Below are positions 35,301 through 47,638 of a DNA stretch of 64,000 bases, in pieces; the stretch's first letter is position 1, and every line of letters begins with the position of its first letter. The DNA comes from Campylorhamphus procurvoides (taxonomy: Eukaryota; Chordata; Aves; Passeriformes; Dendrocolaptidae), in the NCBI GenBank assembly GCA_013396655.1, contig WBMV01007323.1, forward strand, positions 898,106 through 962,105. Reading direction: 5' to 3'. The translations under genes were made by a program, and so were the position numbers. Under the pieces are notes generated by a model. It was not told the origin of the DNA and did no database searches. It saw nothing but the letters and a program-made list of their open reading frames with translations.

Positions 35301-36241
35301 AATTTTCACAAGCAGAAGATCCTTATATTTTCTATATTCAAGCCTTATATTCTCTATTTTTTTTGTTTGTTTGTTTTAAGTCTGTAAATTAAGACTATTT
35401 GACTGCATGGAAAATAGAGATTTTTTTTCCCCAAGTCTTTTTTTTTTTTTAATCTGGAAGTAGCTTGCTTGTATAAAAAGATAAATGCGTAAAAGAAGCT
35501 ACTGTTTCTTCCATGCATCAGTGTTTACTAACAAAGAATTCATGGGGAAATTTCTGTGAAGAAACAAACTAGGTTTTTTATTCCCTTTCACACATCATGC
35601 AAAATTTTTCTCATCTTCTTATCAGTCAGAGAAGTTGCAAGAGGGCTTCCTGGGTTCCTGGTTGTGTTTGGTGGATTTTTGTCTTTATTTTTATATTTCT
35701 GTGAGCTTGTACTTTTTCCTTTTTTCTTTTTTTTTAATTTATATATATATCATAAGCATTTTGCATTAAGCTTCATAGACTGTCTTAAAACATACAGTGC
35801 AACTACCACTTAAGATTTCTCACATGTCTGTTTAAGGAACTTTTTAATTCCTTACACTTACTTCAAACTGAAGGCAATCTCTATGAATGTTAAGTTCAAC
35901 AGGTTTGTTTGTTGTTTTTTTTTTTTCCACAGCTTGTAGGCATGCCTAACACATATGCTTTAGTCAAACATCATTTATCAGGACCAGTACAGAAAAATTG
36001 CAAGGGCTGAAACTCTGTGGTCTGCATTATATAGAACATTAGATCGGATGAATTTAGACACCTTTTGGCCATAAAATCTATTGATCATGAAGAATAGCTC
36101 TCACAGAGTACTGCACAAATCCTCCATTTTTCACCCAAAACCTCATTATCTGAGATGAAAATATGTCCCAAAAGGAGCACATAGTTGAAATAAAATTAAT
36201 ATAATATTATATCCTAAGTATTAAAACTGTATTTCTGAAAG
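32328..36241. other. Long non-coding stretch
   Basis: Mostly unique-looking AT-rich DNA. Noted inside: a run of 14 C followed by 9 A (33468-33490), a TTAATTAATTAA-rich segment near 33050, and T-rich homopolymer tracts near 35340-35450, 35705-35740 and 35915-35930. Open frames of 70-100 codons are featureless; the one at 33251-33556 runs through the C/A homopolymer. Confidence 0.5.
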
Positions 36242-37001
36242 TGTAAAACTAATGCATTTGGTGTAGGTGGCAAGGTTTTGGTGGCAGACAGAGAGAGTGA
36301 GACAAGAGGGGATAGGGCCGCAGGTCTCCATGAGAAGAGATTGGTTCTGATCTGTGCCAGGCACAGCCTGTTCTAGCTGTCTCCATGATCACTCCACCAC
36401 AGCAGACACCTGGTGGCACCTCTGGGAAAACATGTTTAAGAAAAGAGAGAGGAAGAGAGTACAAAAAGTGTGACAAACAGTAAAGAAAATATCTAAGTCA
36501 GAGAAGGAAAATGAAGCCCTCCATGAAGGAGTAGATATCTCTCCACTGCAGCCTGGGGAGGACTCATGCTGAAGCAGTGGGATATTCCTGCAGAAAGTAG
36601 GGCCCATGGAGGGACAAGCCAAGAGCAGAGGAAATGTCTGCTGAGGAAGGAGGGGCAGAAGAAAGCTGCTCTGTGCTTGCTGTAACACACACATCCCCCA
36701 AATGCAGAACCTCTCTGTGCTGCTTGGCGTGGTGAGGTCAGTGTGGAGTGAAGGACCTGAGAAGAGTGGGAATAAAGAGGTTGATTTAGAGTTTATTTTC
36801 TTGTTTCTCATTACCCAAGTCAACAATAAATTGAATTTTCCCCAAGATGAGTATGCTTTGCTTGTGACAATGAATTGTAACAGTCTCCCTGTCTTTCCCA
36901 AAGAGTTTTCTCACCCTGTTTTCTGCCCATGTCCTGTTGAGGAGGTGGAGTGTGTGTGTAGTTGGGTGGGCATTTGGCTGTTAGCTAAAGTTAACTGACC
37001 A
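36242..37001 (+). mobile_element. ERV LTR, near full length, plus strand
   Basis: About 760 bp matching, in order, an avian ERV LTR type. It has a GGCAAGGTTTTGGTGGCAGA block near the start and a TATA-like AACATGTTTAAGAAAAG near 36430. The middle holds repeating CTGCAGCC/CATGGAGG-like phrases (36545-36610). The poly-A signal AATAAA at 36825-36830 sits in a TTTCTCATTACC/CCCCAAGATGAGT context. The terminal block has TGTTGAGGAGGTGGAGTG and GTGGGCATTTGG, ending TTAACTGACCA. It shares the R/U5 half with the minus-strand copy at 17225-17612. The left end is approximate and no clean target duplication was found, so the element is probably old. The two longest frames here (170 codons minus at 36389-36901, and 98 codons plus at 36702-36998) are repeat by-products. 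The family is recalled from memory; the LTR character is visible in the sequence. Confidence 0.75.
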
Positions 37002-38680
37002 AAGCTATGAATGACCCTTAGAACACTGAAAAAAAAGGCTTTCAGCTCTTAGCACACCAGAGGATTAAATCCATGTCGGTAACGTTAAGCATTTAAGCAA
37101 TTAGAGAAAAGGTAATTGAATAACAGTCACTAAGTGGTATTAGTGAGTGTGACAAGATTACTAAATGGGCTTTCAAGGGTCATAGTGGATGATGACTAAC
37201 ACTTATAGAGTATTATGCTGTACAGGAGCTATATACAGGAAGAGCCAAAGGACAGTAGAAATCAGACAGAATTAAATAATGCAAAGTGAATGTTGACTTC
37301 AAAAACAAGGCCTCAAAAAACTCTGTGGATGTTACCAAGTGGAAACACTGAGTTCCAAGAATATGAAACATACAGCTATAAGGGTCAAGAGGCTTCTTGT
37401 TTTTGAGAAAAAAAAAAAAAAAGTTTGTATGAGGTACAGTTCACCACAAAAACTAGTGAGAAAAAAGTCCTGACTCATCTTCATTGAGGGTAATATTTTT
37501 AGACTTATATGACAAGAAGAGAATTTAATTTTTAGGGTGTGCCTACAAAAATGTGTGCTAGGTGTGTCCCCAAGTTACACCAGCCACATTTTGTCCAGCC
37601 ATGTTAGAGAAGTATTATTCCTGAAATAATAAGATCAGCTGAAACAGTGAACTGAACTGGCTTGGGAACGATACTTACATATGCATTTAGGCTGGAGCTT
37701 GCTTATTAAGTCAGAGTACAAGCTGAAACCCATTTATGTGCAAAGATGCAAACATGAAGACATATGCATACACACAGACAATCATATACTTCTGTGCACA
37801 GGCTCAGTTGGGTCATTTAGGAAGACAGTTCTGAATTTCAAACTTGATTCAGGCCAGTCTTCCATCCGTCCCCTGCAAAAGGTTATACACAAAATCTGAT
37901 GTCAACACTAGAGAGAAAAAACTTAGGCCTAATGTTTAGCGCTATAGCTCTTCTGAGAAAGAATCCCTAGCTTTTAAAGTGTTTCTAGTAATCAGTATAG
38001 CTGTAGGAGATAGCTGGGGAGAATTAGAATTATAAGATTACAATGATCTCTATTTATTTTCCCAACAGGATTTGTCAATTTGTTTTCTTTACAGAGTGCT
38101 CAAGTAATGATTCTAATTATTGTATTAAATTCAGATTTCTTACTTTTCTCTTAACATATATCAACTTTCATGAATATGTGTATGCATACAAAATGCATAA
38201 ATAGAGGCAGGATTAGAATCCTGTGGCAGAATGTCAGGTGGTAGACCTGTTCTCCAGGACTAAGAAAATCCTTCCCTCTGCAGTTCTCTGTACCTACCCA
38301 GCAGCTATGGTATGGGCAAACACAACATGGTCTAGATCCTTCTTCCTGCTCAAATGAATAACTTTCCAACTTCTCATGTCATTTTTTTTTTGTATATAAT
38401 GATAAGCAACTCTGTCGTCCTTTTTTTCATAAAAAGATGTCTACCCTGCTTCAATCTATGTATTATATGTTTCTTCTATGCTCTTCGTATGTTGTCTCTC
38501 TGAATATACACCAGTTAAATCTCAGTTACTGTCAACGTATCTTCCCTTAAGTGCCTAGGGAATGGCCAGCTTTCATGCAACCTTGTTTATGACAATACCT
38601 ATGACGGTATACTTTTCTGTATCACTTTGATTCAATAATCAGTTCAAGCTGGGAATAGAAATTATATTTTTTGAAGACTT
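37002..38680. other. Non-coding DNA, nothing recognised
   Basis: AT-rich unique-looking sequence with a poly-A run near 37409-37423. No gene or element was recognised. Confidence 0.5.
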
Positions 38681-38720
38681 TATAATGTTTCTCCATTCTG
38701 TATAATGTTTCTCCATTCTG
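38681..38720 (+). repeat. Perfect 20-bp tandem duplication
   Basis: TATAATGTTTCTCCATTCTG is present twice in a row with no difference, indicating a recent duplication or replication slippage. Confidence 0.95.
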
Positions 38721-41430
38721 ACAGCATTGTATATTGTAAGAGAAAATTTTTCTCATAATATTTACATGAATATTATTTTAGACTCAGCCAAATGGGGACA
38801 GATAAAGAGGAAATAACTTAGAACATATTGAGATATTTTTCCCTACCTTGTATCTCTGCTTTATCTAAAAAAACTTCAGACACACATAGGCATATAACTT
38901 TTAAATAAATTCAATAAATATCCAGAAAAATTGAATCAAAATTTGATAATAAATCAGTTGGGGTTTTTTTGTCTTTGGCCTTTGTTTACTTCACTCCATC
39001 CAACAAACTCAGCAGGATCCTATTTAATAAGTTGCCAAGCTTGCTATAACTTTTCTCATGTCATTGTTTTTTCTTTAAAATATACCCACCCAAAACAGAC
39101 TGCTATTTTGTTTTTCTCTTACTGTCTCTCCACCCTTACAAGTGGATGACATAAGAAATGAGAATTGCAAATGGTTTATTTGCTATCCACCCTTGGACAC
39201 TGAAAATTTTAAGGTTAATTAAGAGTTAAAAGCACTTAACAATAATGTATAAGAAAGTAGGGAACTGAGCATATTTAATAGTAAATAGCCTTTGCTTACA
39301 TTCCCTGCTTCTTGCCAAAAAACTCAGCCAATAATTGTTATTTTTGTAAATTTCAGTAACACATCTTATAAAAAGTTGAAAGATTTTAAAAGCAGAAGAC
39401 TAAAATTTCTGTATTTTGTAACTAATACAATCAAGCATAGATGTGTGTATGTAATTATTTATACACATGCAAGTATATGTATATATGAATATGCATATGT
39501 AGTCTCACATACAAACTCTAACATGTACTTATATCATTGCCAGGGTGGATCCATGTATGACAATATGACACTAAGCCACTCCAATGTGAGAAACAAACTT
39601 TTCCACACCGGCATAGAATATGAGCAAAGCTAGGTTTTCTGAGTTTTATATCAGAATTCCCAAATGTTCATGTCAGTACTCCTATAGAGAAAAAATGAAT
39701 TAAACTAAAAATTTAGAGTATCCTATGAAGATTTTTGAAAGTAATTTTCTTTTTTATTCTGTTCTGTGCATTATAAGAAAAGAGTCTGAAGGCTTTGATA
39801 CTATATTACTTAACAGACATGTTTTGCAAGTGTAGCCTTATTTATCTGACCAAATCAGGCCATGGTTTTGTGTTGTTAAGAAGGAATGGCTATTCTTATG
39901 GCTGTTGTGTCTTGTTGATTATAGGAAGATCAGTAAATAAATAAAGGTGTCAGTCTTGGGTTTACATTAATATCGAATGTGTCAGAGTCTGTCTTATGAA
40001 GAAATCTGGGTGGTCTTCAGTGTCCTTAAATCAAAGTAGATTATGATTTACAAAATCACTTGTCACAGATCTGTACAGACTACAATTAATGTACTTGCTA
40101 TAAGCACTTGCTTGGTTCTGTTCCCCCAAGTTTGGCTTCAAGCTGCTGAGAATGACATTGCAAATATTTTTATTGAGTGCTTATTGTATAAAAATGATGC
40201 AACATTGTCCCAAAGCACTTGCTTGCAACAAGTAAACAAGTGCTTTCAAGTTGTTTTATTTCTGTAGTTGGCACAACCCCTTGTAGAGGAGTCCACAGTG
40301 GTTGTTATGCTGGCAGTCTATATTTAAGCTTTCTGGATTTAATCCGTTTTTATTGAGAAAACCTTAATTTAGAATTTATATGTGAAAGTTCCAGGCTTTT
40401 TCCTTTTCATTTTTTTTATTGTTATTATTTACACAATATTCTTCCTTAAGCTTGTACAAAACCAACTTTATGATATGCCATAAACACACGCTGAAGACTT
40501 TAGTTTTATAGGTTTTGCAAAGAAAATATTTTTTAATTGCACTGTCTGTCTTACTGTGGAGTTAAACTGCCCTTGAGAAAGTGGTTTGAATGTATGCTTC
40601 AGAGTCCAAAATAAACAAGTGTGAAGGAAAAAAATAAAGTATATAAACTACAGCTAAATGGTAAGAGATTTTATGTTACCATTCAGCATCCTAAACTGTT
40701 AGTGTTATAACATCACAAATATTAATGACCTACCAATATTTTCACAGACTTGCTGGATTGCATGGTACCTTTTTTTTTCATCCTCTCTAAAGTTCGGTGG
40801 GAAGACAGTAGCAGTTTTGAAAGAAATTAAGTATTTTCCATCCTCTATATTCTGAAGCTCTGATAGACTTCTTACCATCTTGTTTGAGAGCAATTATTTC
40901 TCTCCACAACAAGGCGAAAGACACAGTGGTTTCATAGTCATAAAAAGACTCAAGTGCACTACAATGTCCTAGCCATAAAATAACCACTAAATCAGAACAC
41001 ATTACAGTGTCATTCTCAGCAGCCTGCAGATGGAACTTGGAAGGACAGAAATTAACTTTATATTTAGTCTCAGTGTTCTGAGCCATTAAATTCATTGAAA
41101 AATTCTCTTATTTTCTCTCTGAACTGTCTGTTTATTTCTAGTTGAGGCACAAGTTCATTGTTATCCCTTTTATTGCTTCCTTTGCTCTCATTTCAAGTAA
41201 GATATCACTCTTAAAAAGCAAAGGACACAGAAGAAAAAAGAAAAAAAAACCACAAAAACATTCTTGCAGGACAAAGTATACCTGACACATCCACCTACTG
41301 TGGTCCATTACACATCAAAGTTTCTTAAATTTTCTATCCAGTATATAAAAGTAGATTTAACAAAGTGAATTATCACTCAATATTTGGCAAACTCACTCAA
41401 TACACAGAGTCAGTGCAGCTGTGAGACAGA
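38721..41430. other. Non-coding DNA, nothing recognised
   Basis: AT-rich unique-looking sequence. A perfect 10-bp-arm hairpin (AAAGCACTTG 40212-40221, CAAGTGCTTT 40237-40246) lies in the middle. A 113-codon plus frame (39292-39633) crosses a TATG-rich stretch and is featureless. Confidence 0.5.
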
Positions 41431-41569
41431 TTTCTTTCTTTCCTTTCCTTCTTTCCTTCTTTCCTTCCTTCTCCTTCTTTCTTTCCTTCTTTCTCCTTCC
41501 TTCCTTCCTTCCTTCTTTCTTCTTTCCTTCTCTCTCTCTCTTTCTTTCTTTCTCTCTCTTTCTTTCTCT
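41431..41569 (+). repeat. Pure pyrimidine tract, (CTTT/CCTT/CT)n
   Basis: There are 139 consecutive pyrimidines on the plus strand, shifting from TTTC through TTCC and CTTC to CT repeats. Frames through it read as serine/phenylalanine/leucine repeats (plus) or lysine/arginine/glutamate repeats (minus) and are not genes. Confidence 0.97.
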
Positions 41570-44493
41570 ATCTGTATACATACATATGTATATATATATC
41601 AGCTGGTGGCTTCGTTGAATGTTTTATTGTTACCTACTTAAAAGTGTCAGATCAGAGCACTTTTGCATATACCAATAGATTAGAAAATACTTTGAAGTAC
41701 ACAATTTTATAGTAAATGAGAAAATTCTGACTTTAAGACCACAATTTAGAGCACAGGCATGGATATGAAAACTCTACCTTTTTCCCCACAGCAGCCTTTT
41801 CCTGACTGGGAGTGCAATAAGCATGACCAACCCCCACACAAGGTATTCACTCCTGAAGACTTTCTTGGCCAAAGGTTTGGTTGGGTTCAAATGGTTCAAA
41901 AGTGTCCACAAAGTTATCACAGCTTTTAGCTGATGGGCTCCCTCTAGAATGGGCTAAGGAATCTTTTTTTTTTTAAATTTTGAAAAAAATTATTAATAAA
42001 ATTATTATAAGCTCACTGTCCACAGTAAAAGAGAGAAAAATGTGCACTGTATTAACACGGGAAAATGATCTGGTAGGAAAATTAATGAACTGATATTATT
42101 TTACCAGTGCATTTCAGGAGACATTATTGTTTTATTTATTCTGTCTTCTCACAAGTAAGAAGACTAGGATATAAACAGGCTTACAACAGATGGCAGGAAA
42201 AAACATCTGTTTTCAGAAGTATAATTTCAACCACATTACGCAAGCATATTCACTGCATATTTGCCTGTGAATTGTAAAGGAATTACAGAGCTTAATGTTA
42301 ATTTGTACCTTTTTCATTACTTTAATTGTGGCTTTGTGGTTTCCTTGACTCCTTTGGACAAATCTCATCTTACATTTAAAACTGCCTATCTAGTATTTAC
42401 ACATTTCAGATTCATTCTGCCCTATGCTGTCTCTCCAGAAAGATATAAGACAATCATTAACAAATTCTAAAATGATTACTTGACTGAAATAAGCAGTCAA
42501 TAAAAATTATTATCTGATATGAAACTGCTACCTAGACTTGTAAAATGCTTATTCAGCTGCTGAGATGGTGGATAATAAGCATGGTTCAGAGAAATACTAT
42601 GAATACAGACAATTGCAACCAAACAGATTGTGAGTTCAAAGAGCTGACCCAGACGAAAAGTCTAGCTTAGTTTAAAAAACTACCTGAGTAAATGATTGCA
42701 CTGATCATTTAAGGTCAGAAAAAATGAAAAAAATACTGAAATTATTTGTGAAGCTTTTACTTCAAGATCTCAAAGAGGCTATAGAAACATATTAAATCAC
42801 ATATAAAACTCCTTATATCATGCTAAGCATTAGCTGGTCCGTGAACTGTTTTAAGGTAGATATTGATTTCTGAGTTCACTCCTTACCACCATAAAAAAGA
42901 TGTGTGTCCTCTTACAAACTTTTTGAACTCCCTCTTTTTCTCCATCTTACTTATTCCTTCCATCTGAAGTTTTTTCACACACTCATCCTGTTGACTGACA
43001 TGAATATACTGCAGGCAGTTTGATCCGTTTGTCAGATATCAGTGGCTAGCATAGAGATATCTAGTCTTTTTTCTTCTCAGGTTGAAAGCAAGTGCTCCTG
43101 GGGAATATTTTCTTTATCATCAGGTCTTGTACTAGAAAAGTCTTGTCAAAGAAAGAGTAATCTTTCATGCTGTGACCTACACGTGGATGAGTCCCATTTC
43201 TCTGCTTTGGAAACCCATTCTTATGTTGACAGTTGAATATATTTGCCTCATTCAGGAGCTTTGGGCACTGTTTACAAAGCACACATGCTATAAATATAAC
43301 AAATTAAATATAAATATAAAAAATTGAAATTCATGCATTTCCCCACTTCATCTGATTGCTAGTTATTTTTTTTTCATTACCTTTTTATTTGTCTTTCTTT
43401 TTCAGTTAAAATCTTGATACTACTTAGATATCAGGAAAAAAAGCATTTTGCTTTTCAAATAGAGAAGATGGTTATCTGGAATCTGTAACTATGAACTTGG
43501 CTAATTTGTAAGTATGTTAATGAATGCTTATAAGTTGAGGCCTGAAATTTAAATCATGTAAAACAAAGATTTTTTTAAAACATAGTAAAAATGGAAATAA
43601 TTTCCTATGCCATTTTGCAGATAATTCCAATATGTCTGTACTGAATAGAATTTGTGATGCACTTTAAAAATGCATCAGACAAAATGTTATATCTGCTTGA
43701 TGACTCCTTACAAACTATGTGGCCATTGAACTGGTGTATTTCCTTTCAGTCTCCACACTCAAATATGTTCAGTGGTTTTGTATCCTTTGGATGTCTTCTG
43801 ACTGTTTCTGAGTGCAAAAATTGTGTTTTAGATAGGATATCCTAAATCCTTTATAAAAAAGTCTATTCTGTAAGGCAATCTTATGAACAGAATCATGCTG
43901 ATATTATTATGGCTTAAAATGGATAGCAAGAATAGCCCACAGCAGAATATTATTGAGTTGATTCAAGTTCTGTTATGTCTTTCTAAATGCATTTTGACTA
44001 CATTTAAGGATTTCTTGTCTTCAAGACTGATGAACAGAACCAAAATCCAATTTCCATCCATGCTTTAAAGAATGCCTAATTAGCAGTGGTTATTGCTGAT
44101 GTAATTTTCCTATTGAAAATATGTAATGCTTACCAAATTGTGTACATTTTGTAGGTTCTGTCTTAGTGCTAGTATAATGTTAATTTAAATTGTTAGGCTC
44201 TTAATCACTGGATGTAACAAATAGCATTTAAATTTCATACTACATTTTCAGTCCTAGAACCCAGCATTTCTTTTGTGATTTTGTCTACATTGAGTTAGCT
44301 AACTTCCCGCTGAGCAGAAGAACATTTCACTGTTTCTTTAAGTGTATTGGAGTACTGCAAGAGTACAGAAATGCTTAACTAAAAGAGAACCTTCCATTCT
44401 TTCAGGAGGATGGTTGTTAAGGACATGCTGTTTTGAATAAGCACTTAATGTGTTGCTGGGGGAGGGGCCTGAGGATATTTTTGGGTCTTAAGT
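41570..44493. other. Long non-coding stretch, nothing recognised
   Basis: AT-rich unique-looking DNA. Open frames of 60-73 codons are featureless. No repeat family was recognised. Confidence 0.5.
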
Positions 44494-45124
44494 TGTGCTG
44501 ATTTTGGCTTGGGTAGGCTTCATTTTCTTCATACTAGCTAGTATGGGGCTGTGTTTTGGATTTGTGCTGAAAACAGTGTTGACAGCCCACGAATTTTTTA
44601 GTTACCACTGGGCAGTGCTTGCAGAGTCAAGACCTTTGCTGCTCCTCACCTCACCCCACCAGTGAGTAGGCTAGTGTTACATAAGATGCTGAGATGGGAC
44701 ACAGCCAGGACAGCTGACCCGACATGACCAAAGGGATATTCCAGACCACATGGCATGCTTAGCAAAAAAACTAAGGAAGAGGTTTGTCATGGAGAGGCTC
44801 ATCAAAAACTGGCTGGGCATCTGTCAGTTGGTAGTGAGGAATTGTTTTCATTTGCATGGCTTGTTTTCCTTTGGTTTTATTCATCGCTCTTTTTTATTTC
44901 CTTTTTCATTACACCGTATTCTTAACAATATTACTGTTATAATGATGATTATTATTACTGTTGCTACTATAATTTTTTTAATTATTTCAATTATTAAACT
45001 GTTCTTATCTTAACCCACACATTTTTTCATGTTTACCCTTTTGACTCTTTTTCCCGCATCCTACTGAGGGAAGAGTGCATGATCAGCTGTGTGGTGCTTA
45101 GCTGGATGGAGTAAAACCTTGACA
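44494..45124 (+). mobile_element. ERV LTR, ERVL-like avian type, full length
   Basis: The 631-bp element begins TGTGCTGATTTTGGCTTGGG and ends GGTGCTTAGC...AAACCTTGACA, matching both termini of a common bird LTR type. Internal landmarks in order are GGGGCTGTGTTTTGGATTTG, GGGCAGTGCTTG, CACAGCCAGGACAGCTGACC, CCAAAGGGATATTCCAGACC (44729-44748) and CATGGCATGC. These are followed by the poly-A signal ATTAAA at 44993-44998 and TTATCTTAACCCAC. The site where this type usually has a TATAAAC promoter box reads AGCAAAAAAACTAAG here, so the core promoter appears lost. An AT-rich stretch (44930-44990) looks like later microsatellite growth. No clear target duplication remains, consistent with age. An 87-codon frame inside is a by-product. 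No ERV interior was seen, so it is a solo LTR. Confidence 0.87.
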
Positions 45125-46403
45125 AGGGTATTTATTTATTTAATTTTCAGCTGTTTACTAACACTGGTGACAGTGAGTTGTTGATGTTCAGCATTTCTGA
45201 AAACTAGGTCAGGCATATTAAAATCCTTAAATGTGGAGCAATGCGTCTAATGCTGACTGTGAGTTGAGTCTTACAAAAATGTATTTAATTCTGAAATTTC
45301 CTGTCAGATTGTTTTAAAGCTCAAAACTTTTGAGAGGGAAAAAAATGAAGATTTTTTTTCTAGCTCAGTAAGAGATGTGGAAAGGTTGCAATCAGCATAA
45401 AACCTTGTCAAGAGCTTGTTAATACAAGCTGTTTTTTATTCCTTGACACTACAGATGTTAGACCTAACCTCTTCTTTTTTTTCCAGTGGTGCTCTAACTT
45501 TGTCATAGACTGAAGCATATCACTATTTCTTTGAAACTTGAGACCTTTACATTCCAGATGCATATGAGGAATCTGTAATATCTATCTTTATCTCAGGCAA
45601 ATGCCCAGTGCTGTCTTAATTAAAATAAGTAGAAAATTTCTGTTGACCTCAGTGGAAAAGAAGTATGTCCTTTAGCAATTTGTCACCAACTGGCTAAGTT
45701 GAGAAACACCTTTTTCCTTGCTCTGTCCTTAATAATTGTGTTAAGTTCATGAGCAAATCCATATTCATTCAGACCAAGGAAATGGGGAGTAAGTGCTTCA
45801 TCTGTGATCTCATTGACTGAAAATGGAAGAGCCAGCTGGGTTGGCAAAGTAATTGATTGGAACACTGTGAGTATACATTTTGTTATGTAGGTCAGTAGAG
45901 ACAGGAATACTATCACTCATTTTGTTTGCTTGGGCATAAGCTTCTAAGTGGCATTGAGTAGCAGGAAGTGTCTGTAGCACTCAAAACTATTTATAGAGTC
46001 TTTTCTAAGACAGCAGTATCTCCAGTCACCAGGCTGGTCAGACCACTTCTATTCATTAATACTGCTGGCATTGCTATTGGCTATTTTGTCTTCCCATGCC
46101 TGTTGGTATTAAATGCAATCACCTAAAGCACCTAATAGTCTTTTTGAAGATAAGTTTTTATATTCAGCATATGTGCTGCATCACTGCTACTTGGCCTTCT
46201 CTAAAGAAAATGAAAACATGAATGTTAGCTTATCAGATAACACAAAATATAGTGCTGAGGATTACTCTATTAAGACATGGTTCACTGTATGAAGGGTTGA
46301 AATTTTTCACTCTAGATTTTTTGAAAGCATCTTGGTAACTCTCAACTAAAGAACTCTCCTTGAATTACTGGAAGATATAAAATGTGACCTAAAGTTTTAT
46401 GTA
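45125..46403. other. Non-coding DNA, nothing recognised
   Basis: AT-rich unique-looking sequence. A 77-codon minus frame (45683-45916) is featureless. Confidence 0.5.
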
Positions 46404-46493
46404 ATTTTTTGGTTTTGTTTGTTTTAGGGATTTTTTGTATGTTTTTTGGTTTTGGTTGGTTTGTTTTGATTTTTTTGTTCTTATTTTTTTTTC
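46404..46493 (+). repeat. T/G-rich low-complexity tract
   Basis: TTTTGG, GTTT and long T runs dominate, the complement pattern of the A/C tracts at 4346 and 20429. Confidence 0.85.
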
Positions 46494-47600
46494 CCTGCAA
46501 TACAGCAATTAGAATGTATTACAAAGCAGAATAGAGCTGTCTCCACTCTATCATATGGTTTGGCTCTTTAAAGCACGGACTAACATTCATTACCCTGCCA
46601 ACTTAAGGGAGCATAGACCAGCTCCAATTTTATTGTAAAATTTGAGAAATAGCAAAATTTAAAGGTCTTTTCTCGTTTTTCAAGATTCTTCATGCTAATA
46701 TATTTGTTTCTCTACCAAAGGCTTATAACTGTAGAGTACTGACATTACTTTCCTATTGGTTACATGCTAAAATTATGATGTCATATTCACCTGAGTTTAG
46801 AATGACCCCCATGGTCCACTGTCATCTAGATCAGGCAGAATTATGTTGACGTCTGTCCTGATAGTTAAGATGGACCCTACACAAGAGGGAATAAACTGGC
46901 TAATGCTTGTCAGAGTTTACTCTGTTATATAACTTCCCTGAAACTATCGCACTTTGTGTGTCCCTTTGCTGTTCCTGCAAGTGTCTCGGTTCATAGCAGG
47001 TTTGTTACACATTTTAGCACAGAGTTTTTACATCAGTCAGTAGAGTACCGAGGTGGGGCATTGATCTTCAATGTACTGTCACAGTTTTTTACCCAAAGAG
47101 TTGCTTTGTAAAATGCAGAGGACAGAAAACAACCAACCATCTCCTCTCACCAGTTTTCCCCAGCTTTGTGTCATAGGTGTTTATAGTTAAATCACTTGTT
47201 CATTATTATCTCAATTTGGGTTATCCAAATCTATAACATTAAACCAAGACATGTCTGTACTGTAAGTTTAAGAAAACTAGCCAGAAATAAAATCAGAAGG
47301 GTAAAGGGGTTGGATGAGTAGGTTATTGCATCCAATACTCCTTCCTCTTCTATCACCTCCCCTCTCCTTTCCCTCATTTTGCCTCCACCCCGTCACACCA
47401 GTAATACTGAGTTCATCTTTTTGCAAGTATAAAGATAAAACTAAGCTTTGAAGAGTCACATTATCGTTATCATTAAGACATGCCTTTGATCTTAGCCAAC
47501 GTGATCTCTCAGAAATGTTCCTTTAATTCCATAGATATACTCTGCCCTTTTCCAGAGAATCTTCATTATCTCAAATGAGAAGCTGGTTTTGATACTACAG
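46494..47600. other. Non-coding DNA, nothing recognised
   Basis: Unique-looking sequence. The less AT-rich part at 46790-47080 matches no element I know. Confidence 0.5.
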
Positions 47601-47638
47601 TGCACAAGATTATGGACTGTGCACAAAATTATGGACTG
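47601..47638 (+). repeat. 19-bp tandem duplication, one mismatch
   Basis: TGCACAAGATTATGGACTG at 47601-47619 is followed directly by TGCACAAAATTATGGACTG at 47620-47638. Confidence 0.93.

Noticed and set aside
36389..36901. Longest open frame in the window, 170 codons, minus strand
   Set aside because: It lies antisense within an ERV LTR, has no recognisable domain, and other shorter frames overlap it. It reflects the low stop density of the GC-richer repeat.
41384..41641. Serine/leucine/phenylalanine-rich frames that look membrane-like
   Set aside because: They are translations of a pure pyrimidine simple repeat.
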